DNA of 64,000 nucleotides from the NCBI GenBank assembly GCA_028829895.1, contig CM054182.1:90730546-90794545 (forward strand). The letters run 5' to 3'. Of this stretch, positions 47,835-60,017 are shown one piece after another (position 1 is the stretch's first letter; each line of letters opens with the position of its first letter). The DNA comes from Sinotaia quadrata. Taxonomy: Eukaryota > Mollusca > Gastropoda > Architaenioglossa > Viviparidae. Under the pieces are notes generated by a model. That model was not told the DNA's origin, ran no database searches, and was given only the letters and a program-made list of their open reading frames with translations. The position numbers were made by a program, and so were the translations under genes.

Positions 47835-48595
47835 CGCTTCTGCTATAGATTACGAGCTATGTGTTCTTTTATAGAATACGAATTGTCTGTTCTGCTATAT
47901 AATACGAGTTATCTGTTCTTTTTATAGAATACGAGTTATCTGTTCTTTTATAGAATACGAGTTATCTGTTCTTTTATGGAATACGAATTATCTGTTCTGC
48001 AATAGAATACGAGTTATCTGTTCTTTGATATAATACGAATTATCTGTTCTGCTATATAATACGAGTTATCTGTTCTTTTATAGAATACGAATTATCTGTT
48101 CTGCTATATAATACGAGTTATCTGTTCTTTTATGGAATACGAATTATCTGTTCTGCTATATAATACGAGTTATCTGTTCTTTTATGGAATACGAATTATC
48201 TGTTCTGCTATATAATACGAGTTATCTGTTCTTTGATATAATACGAGTTATCTGTTCTGCTATATAATACGAGTTATCTGTTCTTTTTATAGAATACGAA
48301 TTGTCTGTTCTGCTACAGAATAAAAGTTTTCTGTTCTGCTGTAGAATAAAATGTATCTATTTTGTTGTAGAATAAGAGTTAACTGTTCTGCTGTAGAATG
48401 AATAAGAGTTAACTGTTCTGCTGTAGAATAAAATGTATCTATTTTGTTGTAGAATAAGAGTTAACTGTTCTGCTGTAGAATGAATAAGAGTTAACTGTTC
48501 TGCTGTAGAATAAGATTATTTGTTCTTGTATAAATAAGAGTTAACTGTTCTGCTGTAGAACAAGAGTTATATGTTCTGCTGTAGAATAAGAGTAA
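47835..48595. repeat. 26-bp minisatellite with 52-bp dimers, about 29 copies
   Basis: The monomer is GAATACGAGTTATCTGTTCT then TTTATA. Much of the array alternates a TTTATGGAATACGAA unit with a GCTATATAATACGAG unit (52-bp dimer). The distal part (48330-48590) changes to GTAGAATAAGAGTTAACTG and contains an 82-bp unit repeated twice (48341, 48423). Confidence 0.95.
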
Positions 48596-48739
48596 TGCCC
48601 ATCTCAAATCTCTTGGGAAGAAAATGGCGGCGTTGTCGTCGTGTTGTTTTATAATGCGTGCTCTCAATAATGTCTTAATTAAATTTTATTGTTTGCTTTG
48701 TACAATTCACTGTCACTCATTTTCTTCAACAGGAAACCT

Positions 48740-49025
48740 TTGCTAGTTGTGTACACATTGTTTATTAGAGCGCTGCTAGTTGTGTACACATTGTTAGAGC
48801 GCTGCTAGTTGTGTACACATTGTTAGAGCGCTGCTAGTTGTGTACACATTGTTAGAGCGCTGCAAGTTGTGTACACATTGTTAGAGCGCTGCTAGTTGTG
48901 TACACATTGTTAGAGCGCTGCAAGTTGTGTACACATTGTTTATTAGAGCGCTGCTAGTTGTGTACACATTGTTAGAGCGCTGCAAGTTGTGTACATTTTA
49001 TCTGTTAGGGCGCTCCTAGTTGTGT
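48740..49025. repeat. 29-bp minisatellite, about 9 copies
   Basis: The unit is GCTGCTAGTTGTGTACACAT then TGTTAGAGC. Two units carry TTTATTAGAGC (4 bases longer) and several have CAAGTTG for CTAGTTG. Confidence 0.96.
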
Positions 49026-49061
49026 ATACTGCTTCTTCCCTGAAAAATATATGAGGGAATA

Positions 49062-49675
49062 AATGCTAAGTTTCCAGTTTATTCATTCATTCTTACATTC
49101 AAGTCTCAATCTACAGTTTCTTGTAACAGTATTTATTAGCCTGATACAAACACACAGCACAATAAATACATCATATTCATTTTATACACGTATTCAATAG
49201 ATACAATGTCAAGTGTTTAACATATTACATACGAGTATCTTGGTTCACAGTTTGTAAAAATAATATTCTACTCATATACAACATCTCAACAGAAAACAGA
49301 ATTATAACATATCAAGAGCAAAATGCAGGGAATATTTCTAAGTCCATCTTCTCTCAATCAGGCAGTTAACTCACCATTAAACAAATGACCATCTTTCATG
49401 ACCAGACTTCGTCACGAAAATTCAAATTGATTAGACAATAGAATTCTTTACAGTAGGTAATCTTTGATCTCAGCCTATTGGCTGGTCTCACTCTTGTAAA
49501 GCTTAACCATTGGATAATAAAACTTCTCATCCACCTAAAACTGTTTTAGATTACATCAGAAAATCTAGCGATATACTTTACCTGAGCTGTTTACTTCCAC
49601 CTTTGACACTTAAAAATATCAGCACAAGCAGTGCCCAAGCTCGGATGACTTTGACATTTAACAATTTATGTAACA
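49062..49675 (+). repeat. Dispersed element E, copy C
   Basis: Landmarks shared with copies A and B: CTTGTAACAGTATTTATTAG, CAATGTCAAGTGTTTAACAT, CAATCAGGCAGTTAACTCAC, AGACAATAGAATTCTTTACA, CTTAACCATTGGATAATAA, AATATCAGCACAAGCAGTGC and TTATGTAACAT. It begins about 40 bases after a 29-bp array. Confidence 0.88.
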
Positions 49676-49699
49676 TAGAACAAACGTACTCTGCCACAG

Positions 49700-50165
49700 A
49701 GTGATTCAACAATTATTGTTGTATGTAGTGATTGTTATTATATAGAATGATTCAACGATTGTTGTTGTGTGTAGTGATTGTTAATGAGTCATTGATTATT
49801 GTTATAAATAGTGATCATTATTATATAGAGTGATTAAGCAATTATTGTTATGAATTTTTTCAATGTTTAGTGATTCAGCGATTGTCTTGACAGATAGTGA
49901 TTGTTATTATACATAGTGATTCAGTGATTATCACATGTCGTGATTGATATTATACCTAGTGATTCAGCGATTATCACATGTCGTGATTGTTATTATACAT
50001 AGTGATTCAGTGATTATCGTGAAATGAAATGATTGTTAATATACGTAATGATTTTTCTATTATCGTGACATATAGTGACTGTTAATATACATAGTGTTTC
50101 ATCGATTACCGTGACCTGTTGTTATTGTTATTATATATCATGATCCAGCTATTATCGTTACGAGC
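49700..50165. repeat. Degenerate about 40-45-bp repeat
   Basis: TAGTGATTGTTATTATACAT then AGTGATTCAGCGATTATC recurs about ten times with many substitutions. Directly adjoins the end of element E copy C. Confidence 0.85.
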
Positions 50166-50590
50166 AGTTATACAGTCGGTCCTATTGTAGATCTTTTACA
50201 ATGAAAGATCTCTCCATTGAGTACGCTTCCTGGAACAACAGAGAGAATTGCAACACATTCCTGACATTCCATATTGGCGTAACCCCTCTTCAGCGATCAA
50301 TAAATTGCTATTTATAGCACTGAGAATGTGGTACAATGCCGAGATGTGCCCACGTGACAGTAAAGCATTCTGCTGCAAATGCAAACCGGTGGACTAGCCA
50401 AGTCTCTTATCTTAATTATTTAAAGACAGTCGTTATCAATGAAGTCTTCATTGTTTAACAGATTGCCAAATTAAAATCCAGTCTTTCACTGCAGGACAAT
50501 AAACCGTAAAGTGATGGTTGGGGTTGAATAATAACGGTGTAATTTCTTCTTTCAAAATGGCGACCCAAGAAACTGACTGATATACGATAG
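50166..50590. other. Single-copy spacer
   Basis: No gene or repeat supported. Confidence 0.5.
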
Positions 50591-50594
50591 ACTT

Positions 50595-50842
50595 ACTTTA
50601 TACGAACTGGCCCAAAACATTTTACTTGTCATTTCACCCATTTGTTATAAGTGGACTGTAACAAACTGGCCCAAAACATATTACTTGTCATTTCTCCCAT
50701 TTGTTATAAGTGGACTGTAACAAACTGGCCCAAAACATTTTACTTGTCATTTCACCCATTTGTTATAAGTGGACTGTAACAAACTGGCCCAAAACAGTTT
50801 ACTTGTCATTTCTCCCATTTGTTATAAGTGGACTGTAACAAT
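50595..50842. repeat. 59-bp minisatellite, about 4.2 copies
   Basis: ACAAACTGGCCCAAAACAT then TTACTTGTCATTTC repeats at 50661, 50720 and 50779. Units alternate TTTCACCC and TTTCTCCC. Confidence 0.97.
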
Positions 50843-51103
50843 CGCAGCCACAAAAGCGAATTACCTTACTCAGCCACTGGATGATAATCCATAGGTGTTA
50901 CTACGGTTATGGCTGTCAGAATTTTCAAACAATTCTTAAGATGGATAATAACTGTTAAGAGTTTGGAACATAACAGGATACGAATCTCCGAATAATTTTT
51001 CGTGTATTTAGCAATGAGAACATCTTTGAAAATAAAGTCTCCAGTTCACCGAGAACTCGAAGACTAGCGTACACCATGTATGTTTTTCTTCTCTGAAAAT
51101 GGC

Positions 51104-51312
51104 CATCCCATCTCTCTACTATTAAATACATATTAAACATCCCATCTCTCTACTATTAAATACATATTAAACATCCCATCTCTCTACTATTAAATATATA
51201 ATTAAACATCCCATCTCTCTACTATTAAATACATATTAAACATCCCATCTCTCTACTATTAAATATATATTAAACATCCCATCTCTCCACTATTAAATAC
51301 ATATTAAACACC
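51104..51312. repeat. 34-bp minisatellite, about 6 copies
   Basis: The unit is CCCATCTCTCTACTATTAAA then TACATATTAAACAT, nearly identical across copies. Confidence 0.97.
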
Positions 51313-51780
51313 CTCCCTCCCCCTGCACCCCTTTCGAATGTTAAAATCACGACTGCCACCAGATCCATACGTCATCAAAAGCTTGACAGATGCCCGATTT
51401 TAAAAACAATATATGCAGGCTACCAGATTATTAATAGCATGATACTAATTATATGATAATTAAAGACTCAGTAGAAACTCATTCTCTAAAAGCAAATCAT
51501 AAAAAAAGACACAAGGATGGCTAAATCATTATAAGCACGATATTCACCAGATTTCTCGCATAATAACCACTGGATCATGAAAGGCAGAGTAGATGAATGA
51601 TAGTTAAAGTCATTTTAGAAAGACAACATGGTTTTGTAGAAATGTATTGTTCACTGTTAATTATAACGGGACTGCCGAAAATGCTTGGAGGTGGTGGTGG
51701 TTCCGCTTACATTCAACCCAGAAGCCGCAAGAGACTTTTCATCTCTGCCTACGGCCATACCACGTTAAATACCAGCAGTT
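51313..51780. other. Single-copy spacer
   Basis: Nothing supported. Confidence 0.5.
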
Positions 51781-51784
51781 AGAA

Positions 51785-52085
51785 GTATTTATTTCATTTT
51801 AGAGACGCGTCATGAAATGACCTTAGAGACGCGAGATGACCTTGATTTTAGAGGCGCGTCATGAAATGACCTTAGAGACGCGAGATGACCTTGATTTTAG
51901 AGGCGCGACATTAAATGACCTTTGAGACGCTAGATGATCTCGGCTATAGAGGCGTGACATGAACTTGACTTTAAAGGCGCGACATGAACTTGGCCTAGAG
52001 ACATGACCTGAGCTTGACTTCCGAAACGCGAGGTGAACTTGACCTTAGAGGCGCAACATGAACTTGATCTTAAAGTGCCTCTAAA
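51785..52085. repeat. 49-bp minisatellite built from about 24-bp half units
   Basis: AGAGRCGCGTCATGAAATGA starts at 51801, 51850 and (variant) 51899, 49 bases apart. Each 49-bp unit is itself two related halves (TTAGAGACGCGAGATGACCT and TTAGAGGCGCGTCATGAAAT). Later copies decay. Confidence 0.93.
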
Positions 52086-52836
52086 CCTGATTTGATGGTG
52101 TTTATAAATAATAGTGGGACTTAAAGTGGCGAGAATAGATAACAGATAATTCCAACAAAAGATCTGTGCTCCATCCTTAATTTTGACATATATAAATGTG
52201 CATATTTTCCCCATGGATATAAAAAAGAAACAGAAAATAGTTATCTCGTTATTATTTTAAAGAGCAAAGAAATAAAAATTTTAATGAAATAATTGTCGTC
52301 ATTGAGAGGATTAAAATTAATTCAAATTACATTGATAAACAACTGATTTCATGATCTCACGTGCTATTTAGAGATGGTGTCTCCATTACGCATGGTAGAA
52401 ATTTGTTTATGATTGTAATAATTGTTTACAGTCCAAGTGACTGCACTATTTATGCAAACAAGTAAAATATGCATTGTTTTTAAGTTTTATAAAATAAAGT
52501 AACAGCTACAATCCATTTAACTCATCACTCTTAAATAAAGAAAAGAAAGAAGGGTGGTACGATTTCTTGATTCAAGTTATGGATTTAATGCGCGTCATTT
52601 AACATTTACTCTTACCGACTTTTTGTTTTGCTCTGGAAACACAACAGCTAGCTCAGTCTTATATTTATATTTTTATTTTTCATGATTTTTAGATTTTCTG
52701 GAAGCAAAATGCATTGTCCTTTATTCTAGACCACGCCCAGTCAGTTTCTCAAAGAAACATTATGATTTACTGTTTCGAAGGCTATCTGATTTTAACTCTC
52801 TGTGTAGTCGTCACACCATGGACTCTAGTGCGAGGC
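52086..52836. other. Single-copy spacer
   Basis: AT-rich, no arrays, no supported gene. Confidence 0.5.
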
Positions 52837-52962
52837 ATTTACTCATTGTCTCCCCTACCTTAGCCATATTTTCCTTACTCACTCATTGTCTTCACTACCT
52901 TAGCCATATTTTCCTTACTCACTCATTGTCTTCCCTACCTTAGCCATATTTTCCTTACTCAT
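52837..52962. repeat. 40-bp minisatellite, 3 copies
   Basis: ACTCATTGTCTTCCCTACCT then TAGCCATATTTTCCTTACTC starts at 52841, 52881 and 52921. Confidence 0.97.
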
Positions 52963-53420
52963 ACCCACTCACACTTCTATTTCTTCACTTCACCAAGGTG
53001 ACTGTGCAGCTCACCTGCTTGGATGAATGTACCAGAAACTCACCTGTAAATTGTTAGGCAACTGTGGTTGACCAATGAGGCAACACGTTTTTGGCTCCCA
53101 GTGTTAACAAAGTATAATCATACTACTACCCTTATTTCTAATTGTCAACACATCAGGTAATCATCCTCTGTATATATTACTACCGAAAGGGTGTGGTTTT
53201 GCTTGCCTAACTAATATTATATTCATGCTTGTCTCATGTCATTAACTATATTATATATTGTTATATTTTGCTTATGATATTTAAATGTATGATGTAAGTG
53301 TTCTGTCAGAGAACACATGATGACTCTTTCTTAGCCCTTGTATATTATACTGGCAGATAGGCATTTTGAGACTTTATCTACAATATCGGAGACATTGAGG
53401 TCACTGAGCATAGAGCTGTG

Positions 53421-53613
53421 AGACAACACCAGAACAGAATCACTTTATCTTGGATGTTGACTTTGACGAGTGTTGTTAGCAAAGGATAAGGTTTTCCACT
53501 GAACTGGTCCTTGGCACAAGGATTGGTCTGCACTAGTGTTGCTTCATGATGCAATACTCATCAAAGTCAACATCCAAGATAAAGTGGTTCTGTTCTCTGT
53601 TCTGGTGTTGTCT
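53421..53613. repeat. Long inverted repeat (about 55-bp arms)
   Basis: The left arm 53421-53475 (AGACAACACCAGAACAGAAT then CACTTTATCTTGGATGTTGA and CTTTGACGAG) is complementary to the right arm 53554-53613, with a handful of mismatches and one 8-base insertion that duplicates AGAACAGA. The intervening loop is about 78 bases. Complementarity stops abruptly at AGACAACACC on the outside. Candidates are a foldback/MITE-type element or a hairpin RNA; no target-site duplication is obvious. Confidence 0.92.
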
Positions 53614-53884
53614 TATGTTATTTCTTGTGGAATACAATTATTATTGATACATAAACCACTTGTGTTAACGTGACTCACTTGCATATAATATGTTGCAGTC
53701 TGTCGTGTGCATTTATTTACTATCCTGGTTGTATGTATCAAGGGGCTTGAGCTATCTTCTAAAACTATCACTGTTCTATTCTACATTATCTATCATTCAT
53801 CTTTCTAACATATATGGCCAGCTAGAAGGTGTATTTTGGGGATTGAAGACAAGACATTACAGTTGACTGATCTTTTCCGTTGTT

Positions 53885-54270
53885 TTTATATAAAGGGGAG
53901 ACCACCATCAACTATAAATAAGTCTAATCAGAGGAAATGCGAAATATAGAGTGTTAGACTAAACAGTGGAATACACTTCTGAAAGGGAGATCACCCACAA
54001 TTATACTAAGAAATATTCATGCGACGTGAGAGTCACTGAGAGGTAGTATAAGCATTTTACAGTTCACACTTCTGTAAGGGGAGACTAACCGAACTTAAAT
54101 AAAGACCAGTCAAACATTACAATTTATACTTTTGAAAGAGGAGACCGTCCTCAGACAAATAAACTAATCAAACTTATGTCAATTCTGTCATATTCAACAT
54201 TCTCAAACACTGCATCTATAAAGAGGGGAGACCACACACAGTTATACTGTAGTCAAATCAAACAATTGCA
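53885..54270. repeat. Degenerate GGGGAGACCA-containing repeat
   Basis: AAAGGGGAGACCACC, GAAAGGGAGATCACCC, TAAGGGGAGACTAACC, GAAAGAGGAGACCGTCC and AGAGGGGAGACCACA each introduce a unit of about 60-120 bases that includes ATAAA and CAATCAAAC-like words. Confidence 0.7.
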
Positions 54271-54771
54271 CGTGAGTTTAGCCATGTGACCAGCTTCAAG
54301 GGCCAAGATGCCTAATCTTTTTCAGTAATTGGCAGCATTCCTGGCGTACATACGCATAGCTTGTCAGTCAAAGAGGGATAATTTGCAGCTGCATGACAAG
54401 ACATAACTGTGTTTAATAATACCCTTGGCAGTTAGAACATTCGGAGTATTCAAAACTGCACGACAGAGACTCAGCAAAGGCATTTCAGTGAGAACGAAGG
54501 AGATTGCAAGGTAGGACACTTAGCAGTTGAAGCTTGACGCTCCAAGCGAGACTAAGTTGAAAACTTACACAGCGCACAACCCTGGGTACATTTTCCTCTC
54601 TAAATACCATATACCCGATATTGTTAAGGTCTCAACTCTTTAAAGTAATAATTTACCGATGTAGGATAGTACTGCTGAGAAACATTTATAATTAATTTTG
54701 GATAACTTCATTGCTTGAGTGGTAAGATGTATACCGAAGATTGTCACCCTTTGACTTATTGCCTTTATGAC

Positions 54772-54772
<1 letters not shown>

Positions 54773-54850
<78 letters not shown>
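54773..54850. repeat. Compound (TAG)n(TG)n microsatellite
   Basis: About ten TAG triplets followed directly by about 23 TG units. Confidence 0.98.
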
Positions 54851-54852
<2 letters not shown>

Positions 54853-54914
54853 CCTGTATGGCTCTATAAGTGTATATCTGCATGTTTGTTCCTGCATATG
54901 ACTATGCATATAAA

Positions 54915-54997
54915 TGTCTGTATGTGTGTATTGCATTGTATGTACATATGTCTTTGTTGTGTGTGTGTGTATTGCATTGTATGTACATATGTCTTTG

Positions 54998-55045
<48 letters not shown>

Positions 55046-55064
55046 GTGTGTGTGTGTGTGTGTA

Positions 55065-55104
<40 letters not shown>

Positions 55105-55112
55105 CGTGCGCG
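54915..55112. repeat. (GT)n cluster with 42-bp duplication
   Basis: TATTGCATTGTATGTACATA then TGTCTTTGTTG occurs twice (54928 and 54970), followed by a long GT tract with CG and TA interruptions. It ends in GCGTGCGTGCGCG. Confidence 0.95.
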
Positions 55113-56435
55113 AATGTCTCTGTGCATTCGTTCAAATAACTGAATAGAGTACGCTAAATAATATTGTAAATACTAGCGAGAACGAATAATTATTTTCCGT
55201 TATATTTTAATAATAAAATGTTTACCTGTAAAAGGGGGATTTCATTGACCTCATGTCGGTGCTAATTTATGAAAAAGTCTCCCAAACATGAAAATCATTC
55301 AATCATTTGTCAGTATCTAGACAAATTACAGTTATTTTATTAGCAACGGAAAGGGAGAAATTAAAAAGAAACATGTGACTGAAAATTTCATATAATAATT
55401 ATATATGAAAAACTTAAATTAATTATAATACAGTGATATATAATGAATTAATATCCCATAATATTAAAGTTGGTGGAAGTGAGTCTGACGATTGGCATTA
55501 TAAGAGTTTAGAGGCACATTGCTTATTGTTGATTTCTAAGGAATTCCTCAAAGGTGACGACAAAGGGCACTCCGCCTGTCAATCAGAAACGAAAGGGTCA
55601 TGTGATCTATGACGAAGGAAAAGCTATAAATGCCAGCACACAAGAAACCGGGAAAGAAACTAACACAGAGAGTGGCTCTTGTTAGTGGCTGTAAAGCAGT
55701 AGCTGTTCTCTTTTATGTTCGCTCCTTTAAGAAAATAAAGAAAGAAAATAAAGAAAGAAATACAAGAAACATTCCTTTCGAAACTGTTGAAGCGATAACT
55801 GTTCAAAGCTGCAATGATTGGTTCGGTCCTTGTGTGGAGGATTTTGACTTTTGCGGTTCAGCTAAGCATTAGCATCAATCTATAGCGATTGTTTCAAACA
55901 ACAACGACAAAGGACGTATACGACACATTCTAAACAGGCAAAACACACTCTTTGACTCACGCATGACACACATCACTTGACCGCAGGACGCTGCTGATTA
56001 CTTTAACATTGTCACTGACGCCTACAATTGTGTTGTCGAAAACAAATGTTTTTATTTTTTTCTTTTTACCAAGAAGGCATGCAGTTTGGCGGAACGTGAA
56101 ACCGAAAATGATCAAAGGCTTCTTCTTTATTTTTTTTTCTTTTTTTTTTTTATTCAGCGAACGTGTATTACTAAAGTTGTTAAGTACATTTTCACTTCGT
56201 ATGGTGAGGGAAGAGAGGGGATGTACGCATGCGTGTGGATTGTGAAGCCAACCACTAGTAAGATGGAATCAGTACCAAGCTCAGATATCTGAGCAAACCC
56301 ACTCAGCGTTTAAGGGGTGTCGTTTTCTTCTTCTCGTCTGGGGATGCAGTACAAAGCCATGTGAACAACGGTCGTAGCGCACTGGATGCACCTCATCAAT
56401 CTGCAGCTGACCTATTTCAGCACCCGACACAGCTT
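55113..56435. other. Mostly single-copy spacer
   Basis: An ATG frame at 55630-55872 (80 codons, Lys-rich, no motif) follows a TATAAA at 55625-55630 and is not supported further. T-rich runs lie at 56040-56155. Confidence 0.45.
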
Positions 56436-56441
56436 GTGCAA

Positions 56442-56565
56442 ATTAGGACTCCTATGAATAGCACTGACAGCGCACTGGGCGGGGGCGGAGGCACTTACGG
56501 ACACAACAAGTGGAAAATAAGACTCCTATGAATAGCACTGACAGTGCACCGGGCGGCGGGGTGAG
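56442..56565. repeat. 74-bp partial duplication
   Basis: GACTCCTATGAATAGCACTG ACAG then GCAC-GGGCGG is present at about 56447 and 56521. The second copy leads into the G-run block. Confidence 0.9.
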
Positions 56566-56585
56566 GGGGGGGGCATTTTTGGGGG
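56551..56585 (+). other. G-quadruplex motif
   Basis: Four or more G-runs (GGG, GGGG, nine G, five G) occur within 35 bases on the plus strand, matching the usual G3+N1-7 pattern. Structure formation was not tested. Confidence 0.7.
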
Positions 56586-57366
56586 CGAGAATTGCAAGAT
56601 GGAAACGTTCAGTGATACATGACAGAGCTAATAAAGGCTGGCAAATGAAACAAATCAGTAAGGACAGAGATATATATCAAGAAGAAGAGAGAAAAAATAA
56701 AAATAAACAAACAAACAAACAACCAAAGCATGGGTGTAAGAAAGCCAAAAGCACTAGTGCAGTGGTCTTCAACATTCTTGTGTCCAAGAACACATTAACA
56801 TTTTCAGAAGAGTGTGGCGGGCGCCAGGAGCTTTTCAAAGTTTATTCTGTATTGGACCTTATGCAAATCATCATGTTTAGTAATGCATTGTATATGAATA
56901 TGTAACATTAAAGATGTAATTTTTCACGTAAAATGTTTTCTTTAAATTATTCGGCAATTACTATGTGATTTTGCCCCTTTTGAATCTACCTTGAAGATAA
57001 ATAAATATTTCTACAAAATAAATATCATAAACAGTTTTCAAATTTTTTTTTAAAAAAACTGTAATGTTGAACTAGTGGTAGAAATATATTTATTATTCGT
57101 ATTTTAACATAGATAGCCAGTATGGTTAGTTAAAAACACTCCTTGTATTGTTACTTCTATCTGGATTTCAATAAGCAAACATATAAATATAGAAAAAAGT
57201 TAAACACAAGTTTTGTTGTACTTGTATCCAAATATCAATAAATAAAGAAATATGAAAAATGTTAAGCACAAGTTTTAATCATAAGCATTGAACAGAGAGA
57301 AAAACAAAGTATAATTGTGCTTTTTGTTAAAAGTCACTGTGTTGTGGGCACTGCATTTCATCAGCC

Positions 57367-57548
57367 AGTTTGTCACAGTTGGGGAAGTACAATGATATTC
57401 CCGTTTGTCACAGTTGGGGAAGTACAATGATATTCCCGTTTGTCACAGTTGGGGAAGTACAATGATATTCCCGTTTGTCACAGTTGGGGAAGTACAATGA
57501 TATTCCCGTTTGTCACAGTTGGGGAAGTACAGTGATATTCCCGTTATC
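57367..57548. repeat. 35-bp minisatellite, 5 copies
   Basis: GTTTGTCACAGTTGGGGAAG then TACAATGATATTCCC repeats every 35 bases with almost no divergence. Confidence 0.98.
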
Positions 57549-58640
57549 GTCACGATGGGTATCTGTATCTTCATTGTTGAAAACAACTTCACACAGATAA
57601 TTGGGATCAAAAGAAGATTTTATTTTGCACGCTACATTCTTAAAAACATGGGAAACCCTTTTCGGTCAACCAGATTCCAAAAAGTAACTGTTACGTACGA
57701 CTTTCGATCAAGATCAATTTAAATGTCCCAAATCTCCAGCTTCACGTATTCTCCTTATACTCAAACGAGGTTTACAACCAAAGTAGCCATTTTTTGTTAC
57801 CTCTAACTGGCAAGTAAAAGGATTCACAACTAAGACAGACGATGAACAGCGATGAAGTGTTGAACTATATTTTCAAGCTGATCCAGAAATGTTTAAATTT
57901 GGATAGGTAGTGATGAAAGAATGAAATCATTATTACTATGTACCATTTCCTTTGTAGTTGCTAAATATAGAAGAGACTTTCTTTTCATAATATATCACAT
58001 CTACAAAATCAGTTTCGTTTTGAATGATCTTATGGAACCTAACAGAAATGACGAGAGTTTGGATGGAACAGCCGACATCTGCATTACTTTTCAACCTTGT
58101 AGAGGCCAACAGAGGAGCGCTGCGCCACACTTACAGAGACAGATAGACAGACAGACAGACAGAGAACTCGAACCCGGGCTTGAATAGGAAATGTTTACTG
58201 TGATGACGGTCATTGAACCGTTTCACTTTAGAGGTCAGTAAGAACAAACAAAGCACGAGCTGTTTATAATCAATAGATTTAAATTCAAAATAAAACTGCG
58301 CAGTACACAGTGCAGATGGTTGGATAACATTAAAATAGCTACGTTATCAACTTTGACATTTCACAATGTGTCTCTCCTGGCTTGACGAGTAGATTACCAA
58401 AGCTACTCTAAGAATGCATTTTTATTGGTGTCTTTAAAAAGAGCATTGCCATGGTTACATTATAGCTTCGATAAAATACACGTTATAAGCAAAGGATATC
58501 TAGTTATTTTACAATTTTCAGATATTAACATTGATGCCATTAAATAACTGTATTGATATATCCATTCTTTTCTACGTTATAAAGACACTGTATATTATAC
58601 TTCACTATCAATATAGCCATTTACATCATATAGGATCATT
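57549..58640. other. Single-copy spacer
   Basis: A plus-strand frame around 57921-58187 starts with a hydrophobic stretch but has no motif and ends in a CAGA repeat. Not supported as a gene. Confidence 0.45.
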
Positions 58641-58649
58641 ATTATACTT

Positions 58650-59270
58650 CACACTAGCTGTGCTGGTAGTGTGAGCAATATCTAATTGTTTTATTCACAC
58701 TAGTTGTGCTAGTGGAGAGAATATCACACTGTTGTAGTCACACTAGTTGTGCTATTTGTGTAAAACATATCAAACTGTTGTATACGCACTAGTTGTGCTG
58801 GTGGTGTGAGCAATGTCACAGTGTTTATTCACACTAGTTTTAATGGTTGTATAAGCAATGTCACAGTGTTTATTCACACTAGTTTTAAAGGTTGTATAAG
58901 CAATGTCATATTGTTGTATTCACACTAGTTTTAAAGGTTGTATAAGCAATGTCACAGTGTTTATTCACACTAGTTTTAATGGTTGTATAAGCAATGTCAT
59001 ATTATTGTATTCACACTAGTTTTAATGCTTGTATAAGCAATGTCATATTGTTGTATTCACACTAGTTTTAATGGTTGTATAAGCAATGTCATATTGTTGT
59101 ATTCACACTAGTTTTAATGCTTGTATAAGCAATGTCATATTGTTGTATTCACACTAGTTTTAATGGTTGTATAAGCAATGTCATATTGTTGTATTCACGC
59201 TAGTTTTAATGGTTATGTAAGCAACGTTATATTGTTGTATACACACTATATGTGCTGGTAGTATGGAAAA
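58650..59270. repeat. 44-46-bp minisatellite, about 13 copies
   Basis: The unit is CACACTAGTTTTAATGGTTG then TATAAGCAATGTCATATTGT and TGTATT. Outer copies are diverged (GTTGTGCTGGTGG). Central copies alternate AATGGTTG with AATGCTTG, a 92-bp dimer. Confidence 0.95.
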
Positions 59271-60010
59271 TGTCACATTATTGTGGCTTTAACATTTTAT
59301 CCCTGTGTATTTTTTATTCTTAAAGAGAAATATGGAAGCTTGCAGAATGCATGTGTCTTTCAAAATTTAATCATTTGACAATAATTAATTAATAGGGCAG
59401 CGACAAAGTAGCCAAATTAAACATACTATCTTAATGTTTTCTTCATTTCTGCTTTAAATCGTAACAGATGTTCTTTATAGAACATAAAATAGAAATAAAT
59501 TAAACATTGCAATTATTATCAATGTCAAAGACGAACGATTTAATTTATAAGTGTATACAATAAATTGTGAGGTTTAAAATACTTACAATATTTGACAAAT
59601 TTCTTTACCTATAAAGCTGTAAAATAATTAAAATTGATACATTCCATAGCTTTCAGTTTTGTCTCCCCAATACATGTAATCACGTACCAGACCCGTGGAT
59701 GAATTACAGTTGTCATGACTACGGCCGTAAACTTACTAATTTTAGGGCAAGAATTATGCTCCCTTAGGCTGGACGACTAGTTTCCAGCCTGAAATAATCT
59801 TGTCCGCGGAATTAACGAATGGTGAACAAAGGCAATGAATGAACAATGAAACACTCATTCCCTCACTCACTCACTCACTCACCCATTCACCATCCACCCA
59901 CTCACCATCAGAGACCATGGCAAAGCCATAAAACCGATATCGGATTTAAAAGTAGTTTCCATAATTCATTTACGCTTTTGTCTCAGGAAATACTACTCCC
60001 ACAACCAATA
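59271..60010. other. Spacer with (CACT)n
   Basis: AT-rich single-copy sequence, with CACTCACTCACTCACTCAC at about 59863-59882. No gene supported. Confidence 0.55.
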
Positions 60011-60017
60011 GCCCCCT

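Noticed and set aside
58155..58185. tRNA-like GGGTTCGAGTTC on the minus strand
   Set aside because: No A box at the required distance; it follows a simple CAGA repeat.
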